From the NCBI GenBank assembly GCA_031382085.1, contig JANMYM010000082.1, positions 62,001-126,000 of the forward strand: a stretch of DNA of 64,000 nucleotides, read 5' to 3'. Origin of the DNA: UBA964 sp031382085. Lineage in GTDB: Bacteria > Pseudomonadota > Gammaproteobacteria > Steroidobacterales > Steroidobacteraceae. Under the pieces are notes generated by a model. The model was given only the letters and a program-made list of their open reading frames with translations, searched no databases and was not told the DNA's origin. Positions 25,543 through 33,716 of this stretch are shown piece by piece. A program made the translations under genes and the position numbers. Positions within the stretch are counted from its first letter, which is position 1; every line of letters starts with the position of its first letter.

Positions 25543-25673
25543 GGCCTAACAATTGGCGTGGCGCGGGTGGCATGCCACACAGCGATGCTGCTGCGGATTT
25601 CGTCGACGGACTCGGCGTAGCCCGAGCTGCTCAGAATCGCGTTGAGGCGGTCCGGGTCCTGTTTCTTGGGCAT
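25539..25673 (-). CDS. 44-residue protein translationally coupled to the MASE1 kinase
   Basis: ATG at 25673 opens a 44-codon frame (MPKKQDPDRLNAILSSSGYA, then ESVDEIRSSIAVWHATRATP, ending IVRP) whose TGA stop shares GTGA with the GTG start of the downstream kinase. That overlap, a GGAGG 16 bp upstream, and G/C-rich third positions support a real gene. No domain is recognised. It is hydrophilic and predicted largely helical. A second ATG 7 bp upstream opens a different frame of low-complexity Arg/Pro/Gln content, which I consider a shadow. The role may be accessory to the kinase pair. Confidence 0.6.
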   Translation of the reverse strand: MPKKQDPDRLNAILSSSGYAESVDEIRSSIAVWHATRATPIVRP

Positions 25674-26046
25674 CGCCCATCTTAATTGCCTCCGCAGCTA
25701 GGGCAAGGTGCCCTTGACGCTGGGCTGCTTGGCGATCAGCCCCAGCAATCCGCCATGCGCATCCAGGTGGCAACACCAACGCGCCGACGGTCATGATCGC
25801 GGAAAAAGCGGCCGATGTCATCCAGCAGTCGCGCTAGTCGTGCAGGAAATCACGCTGTTAGTTTTTTCGCCGGCACTGCGCAGACGGCGAAAAGCAAACA
25901 GCAAAACAGGGAAAGCTGGCGGGCATTCATGGTGCGATGGGATTTCATGAACGTGCCCAATGATTCGCCATCAATTGGACAGTCGTTCAAAAGAGGTTGT
26001 CAACATGAATAGCGTGCGTCAGGCTGGACTCTGATTGGGGGTTGAC
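25674..26046. other. Intergenic region between the kinase operon and the tannase operon
   Basis: 373 bp between divergent operons. The only structure I see is an inverted repeat TTTTCGCCG (25864-25872) / CGGCGAAAA (25885-25893) with a 12-bp spacer; it has no T-run after the stem in either direction and so does not look like a terminator. It could be a regulator site. No convincing gene is present. Confidence 0.5.
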
Positions 26047-27693
26047 ATGCATTTGCGATATCAAGCAATCATCTTTGGGTTTCTGTTGGCGGTAGCGTTG
26101 CCTGGATCCGAACCCCAGGCGCAGTCGGCAGCTATCGCGATAAACGCCGATCAATGCCGCGTGCTCGCCGATTTTGCGAACAACCGGCAAACCGACAGTT
26201 CTTTGAAAAGCATCCTCGCACGGCTGCCTGAGGCGCCGACCACGATCATGCAGGCGGAGGTCGTCGCCGCCTATGATGACGTACCCGAAGTCTGCCGCGT
26301 CAATGGCATCGTCGCACCCGACATCCAGTTTGAACTGCGAATGCCGACGGCGACGTGGAACGGCAAATTCATGCATTACGGTTGTGGCGGCGCCTGTGGC
26401 GTCGTATATCGCCCGCAGCTGGAAGAGCCGCTGGCGCGGGGCTATGCCACCGTTGCCAGCGACATGGGCCACACCGGCGCACCTAACAACTGGGCCTTTA
26501 CCTACGCAAATCTTCAGGCCATGATCGACTTCAGCTATCGCGCGACGCATGTCGTAACCCTGGCCGCCAAGGAAGTCGTCAAAGCGTACTACCAGCAGCC
26601 AGCCAGGTACTCCTACTTCATGGGTTGCTCGACCGGCGGCGTACAGGGCGTCATCGAATCACAACGTTATCCGCATGATTTTGACGGGATCATTGCTGGC
26701 GCACCGGCCTATAGCAATGGTCCCAGTTACATTGAATGGGGCATGCGTGCGAATCTTGACGCGAGTGGCCGCGGCGTCGTTGATCCGGACAAGTTGCCGT
26801 TGCTGCGCAAGGCGGTGTTAGCTGCCTGCGACAAGCTCGATGGGTTCGAGGACGGTCTTCTCCAGGACCCCAGGGCCTGCAAGTACGATCCTGCACAACT
26901 GCAATGTCCGGCGGGGCAGGAAGCCAGGACTTGCCTGACGCCTGATGAAGTACGCGTCGTCAAGATGCTGTACGCGGGGCCGACCAATTCCAGGGGCGAG
27001 AGGCTTTCCTATGGTCAGGGTGGTCTGTCGTACGGGTCGGAGTACGAATGGGCACCGCTGTACATCGGCGCCAAGGGCGAGCCGGGCCGGAGCGGCGGCT
27101 TTTTCGGCACCGGCTTCGGCAATGGCATTTACGCTCCCGATGCAGCTAACGCCGGCAAGCGCTATGACTTTGATGCCGATCCGGCGGTCGATAATCTGTA
27201 CTTCATGGGTCCGACGCTGCAGTGGCTGCGCTACGCCGGCAATCCGGATCTGCGCCGTTTCCGCGACCGCGGCGGCAAGATGATTTTGTGGCACGGCTGG
27301 GATGACAACGAAGTGGCACCTGGCGCATCGGCCGACTACTACGAAACAACGACTAACACGATGGGCGGGCCTGCAGCCACGCAGAAATTTTTCCGGCTGT
27401 TCATGCTGCCGGGGATGGCGCATTGCCGCCGTGGGCCCGGCGGTGACGCCGTCGATTGGATCACGTATCTCGAGAATTGGATTGAGAAGGGCCAGGCGCC
27501 CGATGAAGTGATCGTGCATCACCTCGTCAAGGAACAAAATTACCTGGGGCTGCCGCGCCCGCGTTATCCCTTGCCGCAGGCTGCTGTCGACCGAACTCGA
27601 CCGGTGTATCCGTATCCGGCCCTCGCACGCTACAAAGGCAAGGGCGACCCGAAGCAGGCCGCGAGCTGGGTCATGGGCCGGATCAAAGAATAA
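26047..27693 (+). CDS. Secreted tannase / feruloyl esterase family protein
   Basis: 548 residues from ATG at 26047, with a signal peptide (LRYQAIIFGFLLAVALPGSE, cleavage near PQAQS). The tannase/feruloyl-esterase family (alpha/beta hydrolase) signature is clear: nucleophile region FMGCSTGGVQGVIESQRY, DFDGIIAGAPAYS, Asp in MILWHGWDDNEVAP, His in LPGMAHCRRGPGG. The Cys residues next to Ser and His match the family's CS-D-HC catalytic arrangement. It would release phenolic or other acids from esters outside the cytoplasm. First gene of an operon with a GPH transporter, CMD protein and methyltransferase. Confidence 0.92.
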   Translation: MHLRYQAIIFGFLLAVALPGSEPQAQSAAIAINADQCRVLADFANNRQTDSSLKSILARLPEAPTTIMQAEVVAAYDDVPEVCRVNGIVAPDIQFELRMPTATWNGKFMHYGCGGACGVVYRPQLEEPLARGYATVASDMGHTGAPNNWAFTYANLQAMIDFSYRATHVVTLAAKEVVKAYYQQPARYSYFMGCSTGGVQGVIESQRYPHDFDGIIAGAPAYSNGPSYIEWGMRANLDASGRGVVDPDKLPLLRKAVLAACDKLDGFEDGLLQDPRACKYDPAQLQCPAGQEARTCLTPDEVRVVKMLYAGPTNSRGERLSYGQGGLSYGSEYEWAPLYIGAKGEPGRSGGFFGTGFGNGIYAPDAANAGKRYDFDADPAVDNLYFMGPTLQWLRYAGNPDLRRFRDRGGKMILWHGWDDNEVAPGASADYYETTTNTMGGPAATQKFFRLFMLPGMAHCRRGPGGDAVDWITYLENWIEKGQAPDEVIVHHLVKEQNYLGLPRPRYPLPQAAVDRTRPVYPYPALARYKGKGDPKQAASWVMGRIKE

Positions 27694-27699
27694 CCCTGC

Positions 27700-28998
27700 G
27701 TGAAAACTTTCGAAAAGGCAGGCTGGGGATTCGGATCCATAGGCACGCAGGTCGTCACGTTTTCCCAGTCACTGTTTTTACTGTATTTTTTCACGGTACT
27801 ACTGGGTCTGCAGCCGGCGCTCGCAGGGTTGCTGATTTTTTCGGGCAAGATTTTTGACGCCGTGTTGTCGCCTTTTGTCGGACGCATGTCGGATGGCATG
27901 CGTTCCCGTTGGGGCCGGCGCAGGCCATTTTTGTTAGCCGGCGCCATCATTTCGGCGCTCGGGATTGCAGCACTGTTCAATATTCGCGTCGCACAGCCCG
28001 CGATCCTGTTGCTGATGCTGCTGGTCATTTCCGTCGGCTACTCCTGCTTCAATATTCCCTACCTCGCCATGTCCGCGGAGATGACCGAATCACCGACCGA
28101 GCGCACCTCGTTGATGGCCTGGCGGGTAGCGTTTGTCGCCGTAGGGCAGTTACTGGCTACCGCATTGTTACCGCTGGTTGTCAAGGCGGGTGGCTCCGGT
28201 CCCGCTGGGTACGCGAACCTTGGGTTCGTGGCCGCCGTGTTGATATTGCTAACAATGCCGGTGACGTTTCTCGCCACGTCACGTGTACCGTCGGCGACCG
28301 CTTCCGAAGTCAGCTATTCGCTTGCGACACTGTGGAATGCGGTGCGCAGCAACCGACCCTTTGCCTTGCTGATCAGCGCGAAAGCACTGCAATTGATTGG
28401 TCTCGCCGCGACGTCGGCGGCGATGTTGTTTTTTTTCAAGAATGTCATCGGCGGTGGTGAAAGCCGGCTGGCGCTCTGGGGTGTAGCCGTCAACGCCGTG
28501 TCAATTTTGTCGATGTCCGGGTGGCCAGTGTTAGCAAAGCGCTATGGCAAGGTCGCGATATACACCTTGAGTTTGCTGGGTTTCGCCGTGGCAGGCTTCT
28601 CGTGGTTGTTCGCGAATTCGGATACTGGAGTTGTCGGCATCCTGGTGAGGGCGGTTCTGTCCGGCTGCTTCGTCGGCGGGCTGTTGTTGATGCAACAATC
28701 CCTGATTCCTGACACGATGACCGTCGATTTCCGGCGCAGCGGCGCGCGGCGCGAGGGAATTTTTGCCGGTGCCTACAGCTTTGTTGAAAAAGGCGCGAGT
28801 GCAATAGGGCCCCTGATCGTGGGTCTGTTGTTTCAGTTCATGGGCTTCAACCCCAAAGCGGCTGGCGCGGACACCGATACGACGGCGGTCTACGTGGCCA
28901 TCGGCGTGGTGACGCCACTTCTTTATCTGCTAAGCGCGTGGCCAGTTGGTCGCATGCAGCGTGCGTTAGATGATTCCGCAGCAGGGGGTGTAACATGA
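27700..28998 (+). CDS. MFS transporter, GPH (glycoside-pentoside-hexuronide)-type
   Basis: 432 residues, GTG start, about 12 transmembrane helices. The N-terminal EKAGWGFGSIGTQVVTFSQS, DAVLSPFVGRMSDGMRSRWG and RRRPFLLAGAII carry the cytoplasmic loop 2-3 signature of GPH/SLC45-like cation symporters, and FNIPYLAMSAEM is typical of helix 4-5. It begins 6 bp after the esterase gene, so it likely imports the esterase product. Its stop overlaps the CMD gene start (ATGA). Confidence 0.9.
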   Translation: MKTFEKAGWGFGSIGTQVVTFSQSLFLLYFFTVLLGLQPALAGLLIFSGKIFDAVLSPFVGRMSDGMRSRWGRRRPFLLAGAIISALGIAALFNIRVAQPAILLLMLLVISVGYSCFNIPYLAMSAEMTESPTERTSLMAWRVAFVAVGQLLATALLPLVVKAGGSGPAGYANLGFVAAVLILLTMPVTFLATSRVPSATASEVSYSLATLWNAVRSNRPFALLISAKALQLIGLAATSAAMLFFFKNVIGGGESRLALWGVAVNAVSILSMSGWPVLAKRYGKVAIYTLSLLGFAVAGFSWLFANSDTGVVGILVRAVLSGCFVGGLLLMQQSLIPDTMTVDFRRSGARREGIFAGAYSFVEKGASAIGPLIVGLLFQFMGFNPKAAGADTDTTAVYVAIGVVTPLLYLLSAWPVGRMQRALDDSAAGGVT

Positions 28999-29402
28999 CC
29001 GACGATGATGCACACCAGGCGTTGCGGCAGCGCGGGCGCAGGAACATGGAGCGTATCCTGGGCGCCGAGTACCTGGCGAAGCGGGACGCCGGCACCAATC
29101 CGCTCAATCGCAGGCTGCGACAGCTATCGGAAGAGTTTGCCTATGGCACGGTCTGGGAAGGGCAGGAGCTCGATAACCGTCAGCGCAGCATGCTGAGCAT
29201 CGCATTCTTATGCGCACTCAATCGCCCGGTCGAGTTGCGCCTGCATGTCACCGCCGGCCTGCGCAATGGTCTGACCGCAACGGAAATATCTGCGGTGGTG
29301 ACTCATTCGGCCGTGTATTGCGGCATTCCCGCCGCAGTCGATGCGATGCGCATACTTGAACGCGTACTTGACGAAGTCGCGCAGGATGCGGCGCACAGCT
29401 AA
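28995..29402 (+). CDS. Carboxymuconolactone decarboxylase family protein
   Basis: 135 residues. The CMD-domain signature is present: FAYGTVWEGQELDNRQRSML, LRLHVTAGLRNGLTATEI and HSAVYCGIPAAVDAMRILER with the His/Cys active-site region. In protocatechuate degradation PcaC decarboxylates gamma-carboxymuconolactone; other family members are peroxidase-like or of unknown role. Coupled by ATGA overlap to the transporter gene, following the tannase-family gene, it fits aromatic acid catabolism, though it need not be PcaC itself. Confidence 0.85.
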   Translation: MTDDDAHQALRQRGRRNMERILGAEYLAKRDAGTNPLNRRLRQLSEEFAYGTVWEGQELDNRQRSMLSIAFLCALNRPVELRLHVTAGLRNGLTATEISAVVTHSAVYCGIPAAVDAMRILERVLDEVAQDAAHS

Positions 29403-29483
29403 CGAACGCTTTCAGGTCCGGCGGTCGGTTTCCGGCAGGTGTATGATCGATAACAGAATTCCGGCATAGACAGGCGGGTCGAT

Positions 29484-30551
29484 ATGGAAATTGCGTTGCG
29501 CCAGCGAGGACGAGCTTCGGTCGATTTCCTGTCCGCACTGGGGCGTGTGACCTCGCGTGAGAAGCAGGCGGTGAGCCGCGAGCTGCAAGGCCGCGGCTTT
29601 GCGTTGCACGAGCCAGCGGAGACGATCGGCGATCGTAGCGCGCGATTCGCTCGAGCGGTGGCCGCTACCCCGAGTTTCGATTCGTTTCGGGCATTGCGCG
29701 AATGGTCAGCCGAGCGGCATGGCCCGATCGCCATGGAGGCCTTCGACGAAGTACGCACGGAGTTTGCGCCCGCGCTGGACCGTTTGCGGGTCGGGCCAAC
29801 AACACTGGAAGCGACGTTAGGTGACCAGGTTCCGGATTATTATCGCGGCGTGGCGTTTCACAGGACCGCCACCTGGGATGGCCATGACTACATGGGTGTC
29901 GTCCACGGTGAGATCGTCCACCGCAGGATGGTCGGACGGAATTTCGGCGGCGACATCTATCAGCAGCGGCGTTCTGCATTGCAGGAGCTGCTGCACACAA
30001 GCTATGGCGATATTCTGGAACTGGGCACGAGCTCTGGCAACTTCACCGTTGCACTGTCGGAGCAGTTTCCCGATGCAAGAATCACCGGTGTCGATTTGAG
30101 TCGGCGCATGCTTGAGCAGGCGCAGCGCCTCGGCAATGAGCGCGGAGCGTCATGGCGGCTGTTTCAGCGCGCCGCCGAATCGACCGGATTTCCGGACCAG
30201 TCCTTTGATCTGGTCGCGGCCTATTCGTTAGGCCACGAAGTGCCTGAGACCTGCATGCGACAAATCCTGACCGAGGCGTTGCGAATTCTGCGTCCCGGCG
30301 GCGAGTTTCTCATGGGTGATGTCATTCCATACGCGGCGCAGGATCCGCTGACGCAGTGCTGGGCTGACTTCGATGCGCAAACGGGCGGCGAACCCTATTG
30401 GCGTGAGTTTTGTCAACTGGATCTCGCCCGGGTCGCAAGAGAGCAGGGATTTGCAACAGCACGGTATGACTTCGCACGTGGTCCAAGACGTTTCCCTTAC
30501 GTGCTGCATGCGGTCAAAGCCGACACGGCCGTGGGCCACGTTGGGTCATGA
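29484..30551 (+). CDS. Class I SAM-dependent methyltransferase
   Basis: 355 residues. The N-terminal ~150 residues have no domain that I recognise. The C-terminal half is a Rossmann methyltransferase: motif I GDILELGTSSGNFTVAL, motif II ARITGVDLSRRMLEQAQRL, and IFRSFD-like motif IV FDLVAAYSLGHEVPE, with LRPGGEFLMGDV. The acceptor is unknown. Last but one gene of the tannase-led operon; its stop overlaps the start of the next small gene. Confidence 0.85.
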   Translation: MEIALRQRGRASVDFLSALGRVTSREKQAVSRELQGRGFALHEPAETIGDRSARFARAVAATPSFDSFRALREWSAERHGPIAMEAFDEVRTEFAPALDRLRVGPTTLEATLGDQVPDYYRGVAFHRTATWDGHDYMGVVHGEIVHRRMVGRNFGGDIYQQRRSALQELLHTSYGDILELGTSSGNFTVALSEQFPDARITGVDLSRRMLEQAQRLGNERGASWRLFQRAAESTGFPDQSFDLVAAYSLGHEVPETCMRQILTEALRILRPGGEFLMGDVIPYAAQDPLTQCWADFDAQTGGEPYWREFCQLDLARVAREQGFATARYDFARGPRRFPYVLHAVKADTAVGHVGS

Positions 30552-30787
30552 ATGCGCCAGCAGACGCCGAGATTGCCCGATGGTCGCCGGTCGTTCTGGC
30601 GTTGGCACGCGAGCTTTGGGTCATCCGGGATCGAGTCAGGGCGATGGAGCAATTGCTGGCAATCCAAGGTACGTTAGCTGCCGGTGCAATTGACCGATAT
30701 CAGCCTACCGACGAACAACAGGCGCAGCTCGATCACGATTGCGACGAATTTGTTAGCCGATTGATTGCAGAGATGCGTGGCAAGTAG
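30548..30787 (+). CDS. Small helical protein of unknown function (79 residues)
   Basis: 79 residues, start overlapping the methyltransferase stop in ATGA, which supports translation. The sequence (ADAEIARWSPVVLALARELW, VIRDRVRAMEQLLA, QQAQLDHDCDEFVSRLIAEM) predicts a helical hairpin. I do not recognise the family. Given the coupling it may be a partner of the methyltransferase. Confidence 0.6.
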   Translation: MNAPADAEIARWSPVVLALARELWVIRDRVRAMEQLLAIQGTLAAGAIDRYQPTDEQQAQLDHDCDEFVSRLIAEMRGK

Positions 30788-31118
30788 GGCGTAGATCCGA
30801 TAACGTCGATGGGCGTCGCGGCTGCCACCACGATTAACAGTAAGTCGCTGGTACCCACGTCAAATCGTCGACCACAAGGTTCTGGCGTGGACCGGAACAC
30901 GCGTCGGTCGCTGAGTTCTTTGTCGGGTCTGCGATCATTGTCGGCAGAGGCTGGTTGGCTCCGCCGGCCGCCATCAGCACGATCCCGACATTCGATCAGT
31001 CGACGCCTTGGGATACGATCAGCGCATCCGGCGAGTTCCCGAGCCCGCGAGCATCGCGCTGTTCGGACTTGGGCTTCTTGGCATCGGTCTGCGCCGTCAC
31101 TCGCGTTTCAACCAATAA
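30788..31118 (+). pseudogene. Relic of a PEP-CTERM protein gene; only the sorting tail is intact (31035-31118)
   Basis: The last 27 codons before TAA at 31116 read VPEPASIALFGLGLLGIGLR followed by RHSRFNQ. That is a full PEP-CTERM sorting signal: VPEP motif, hydrophobic helix, basic end. The same frame upstream is interrupted by a TGA and shows no signal peptide or domain, and other frames look non-coding, so the body of the gene appears decayed or deleted. PEP-CTERM tails are processed by exosortase and associated with exopolysaccharide/biofilm export. It ends 7 bp from the convergent qNor gene. Confidence 0.6.
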
Positions 31119-31125
31119 AAAATGT

Positions 31126-33441
31126 CTATTTTCCGCTATTTCGTTCAGGCAAAAGCCGGTGGCCACATGCACGCAGCGCCGCGATCGCAATGGGCACAAC
31201 CCCCAACACAAGAAAGACTACATCGCCCGGCATGCGAGCCCACTCTAACAAACGCGCCAGCTCACCGCCGGTGTAGGCGAGACTGCGGGCATGCCAGTAG
31301 CCGTTGGTCAGTACATCGGTGAATTGCAGTATACCTGCAGGAAACAGGCTGAAAATCAGCATCATCAGCAGGCCGCCGTTAAGACCCCAAAAACCCAGCC
31401 GTATATACTTTTCCAATACCCGCCACAATTCCTCGGTGACGCTCTGGCGAATGGCAAACACGATCAGGGCGATACCCAACATGCCGAACACGCCCATCAT
31501 CGCGGCGTGGCCATGGTTTATCGTTAGCAGGGTGCCGGTTTCGAAATAGCTAACAATCGGCAGATTGATGAGAAATCCGAAAATGCCGGCACCGACGAAG
31601 TTCCAGAAACCCACAGCCATCAGGAAGTAGAACGTCCAGCGGTGGGGAATTTCCGCGGGCGCGATGCTGGCGTCAGTGCCGGGTCGAGACAACCTGACGA
31701 AATCCCAGGCATCGAGCGTGATCAGTGTCAGCGGCACCACCTCCAGCGCGGAGAATAAGGCGCTTAGGGCCATGTTGAAGCTGGTCTGGCCGGTCCAATA
31801 CCAATGGTGCCCAGTACCGATAAACCCGCCGGAAAAATACAGAATCGCATCGAGGTAGATGATGCGCGTTGCGGTGAGCCGTGATACCACACCGAACTGA
31901 AGAAACATGACAGAGACCATGACGGTGACGAAGAACTCAAAGAACCCCTCCACCCAAAGGTGGATGATCCAGAAGCGCCAGGTATCGACCACCGAGAAAT
32001 GCGTGGTGCTGTCGAAGAACATCGCCGGCAAATAGAAGACAGGAATCGCGATCGCAGCGCACAGGAAAAGCGCGGCGATTTCGCGGCGCTCGGGCACACG
32101 CAGTGCGGGCATGAGCGCGCGCGCCAGCAGGCCAAACCAGAACAGCAAGGCAACCGCGAGCAGCAATTGCCAGGCGCGGCCAAGTTCGAGGTATTCCCAT
32201 CCCTGGTGGCCGAACCAAAACCACAGTTGCGGCAGGAGCTGCCGCATGCCCGCCCATTCGCCTAACAAACTGCCGACGACGACAACGATTAAGCCGCAGA
32301 AGAGCGTGTTAACGCCCGTTTTCTGTCCGCTTGGGTCGCCGCCACCGAGCGTCGAGGCGAGAAACAGTGCGCCAGCGACATAGGCTGTGGCGATCCAGAA
32401 TAGCGCCAGCTGCAGATGCCAGGTGCGCAGCAGGTTGCTCGGTAACCACGCCGCAAGATCAACACCGTAAAATGTGCCAGGGTCGGCGCGGTAGTGAGCA
32501 AGCGCCCCGCCGACCAGGCCCTGCACCAAAACCAGCAATGCGACCAGAGCAAAGTATTTGAGCGTGGCACGCTGCGCGGGTGTTACCGCCGAGCCTGACG
32601 GCTGCGGATGCAGATAGCCGGGTTGAGCCTTCCAGCCCAGGTAGTCGAACTTTCCGAACGCCAGTAGCACGACGGCGGTTCCACCTAACAGAAATATCAG
32701 GCTCAATGCGCTCCACAATATGGCATCCGCTGGCGGCGTGTTGCCGGCCGCCGGATCGAACGGAAAATTGTTAGTGTAGGACTGCGCCGAGCCGGGTCGA
32801 TTGGTTACCGACGCCCAGGCGGTCCAGGCGAAAAATGCGCTAAGTTGCCGCAGCTCGGCCGGATCGTTGATTGCGTTAGGCTTTAGACCGCCATTTCCGC
32901 TGGAGCTGGAAAAATAATCGCGCCATGAGCCTGCCTGGGTAGGGAACCAGGTGGCGTAATTTGCGTTGACGGGCAGGGTGCGCGACTGAGGGTTGTATCG
33001 ATTTTGTTTCAGATCGACCCGCACCTGCGCTTCAACCATGGCGAGCTGCGCAGGATTGATGCTGCTGAGCGGGAGTCCGTGTCGCTGTAGTGCTATTCGG
33101 GTCGCGCTGTGAACCGCGAGCGAGTGCAGCGAGTCGGCGGCAAAATCCGGCCCGAGGAGCGCACCGTGTCCCCAGATCGACCCATTGTCCATCAAGCCGT
33201 ATTTGAGAAACACCTGCTGACCAAGACGAATATCATCAGCCGAGAAAAGCAGCGATCCGTCTTCGCGGATGACCTGGTCCGGAATGGGTGGCGCGTCGCG
33301 ATAAACTTTGGTTGTCAGCAGCACCAGGACGGCGAAGCCGGTCAACATGGTGAGGATGCTGGCGCGTCGCCACCATGGGGAAAGCACCAATGATTGTGAC
33401 ACGGCCGCTGGAGCCCGACCGGTGTCACGCGGGTCGTTCAC
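31126..33441 (-). CDS. norB: Quinol-dependent nitric oxide reductase (qNor)
   Basis: 771 residues, single-subunit NorB/NorZ of the heme-copper oxidase superfamily. The N-terminal extension (QVIREDGSLLFSADDIRLGQ, then QVFLKYGLMDNGSIWGHGAL) replaces the NorC cytochrome and marks the quinol type. About 14 membrane helices follow, with heme and Fe-B histidine regions such as LWVEGFFEFF and INHGHAAMMGVFGM. It reduces NO to N2O using quinol. No other denitrification gene or NorR/NsrR gene is nearby, so it probably serves NO detoxification. Confidence 0.95.
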   Translation of the reverse strand: MNDPRDTGRAPAAVSQSLVLSPWWRRASILTMLTGFAVLVLLTTKVYRDAPPIPDQVIREDGSLLFSADDIRLGQQVFLKYGLMDNGSIWGHGALLGPDFAADSLHSLAVHSATRIALQRHGLPLSSINPAQLAMVEAQVRVDLKQNRYNPQSRTLPVNANYATWFPTQAGSWRDYFSSSSGNGGLKPNAINDPAELRQLSAFFAWTAWASVTNRPGSAQSYTNNFPFDPAAGNTPPADAILWSALSLIFLLGGTAVVLLAFGKFDYLGWKAQPGYLHPQPSGSAVTPAQRATLKYFALVALLVLVQGLVGGALAHYRADPGTFYGVDLAAWLPSNLLRTWHLQLALFWIATAYVAGALFLASTLGGGDPSGQKTGVNTLFCGLIVVVVGSLLGEWAGMRQLLPQLWFWFGHQGWEYLELGRAWQLLLAVALLFWFGLLARALMPALRVPERREIAALFLCAAIAIPVFYLPAMFFDSTTHFSVVDTWRFWIIHLWVEGFFEFFVTVMVSVMFLQFGVVSRLTATRIIYLDAILYFSGGFIGTGHHWYWTGQTSFNMALSALFSALEVVPLTLITLDAWDFVRLSRPGTDASIAPAEIPHRWTFYFLMAVGFWNFVGAGIFGFLINLPIVSYFETGTLLTINHGHAAMMGVFGMLGIALIVFAIRQSVTEELWRVLEKYIRLGFWGLNGGLLMMLIFSLFPAGILQFTDVLTNGYWHARSLAYTGGELARLLEWARMPGDVVFLVLGVVPIAIAALRACGHRLLPERNSGK

Positions 33442-33580
33442 GTTAGCAACCTGCCGTATAGGCTTTCCAACTGCTGTCCTTGTGATCTGCCGATGGGTGT
33501 GAATGCCAAATGTGGCGCAATAGCCGTGCTAACTATACGCGCCATGATCCGAATTGCCTGTCGGAATGCACCGACGTGTC

Positions 33581-33606
33581 CCATTGACGTGAGCCATTGA
33601 CGTGAG
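33581..33606. repeat. Tandem duplication of a 13-bp word
   Basis: CCATTGACGTGAG occurs twice head to tail (33581-33593 and 33594-33606) in the 275-bp space between the qNor start and the frameshifted FAD gene. It could be a regulatory duplication or a slippage product. Nothing else stands out in this gap. Confidence 0.6.
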
Positions 33607-33716
33607 ATGGAGTTATCCTAAACCGGCGCGCACCTGCGCCCTACAGCTGATCGGCACTTTGATCGTCACGCTGAGCCTGGTTTTCTTAACGAGAGCCGCC
33701 ATAGCATGAGTACAGC

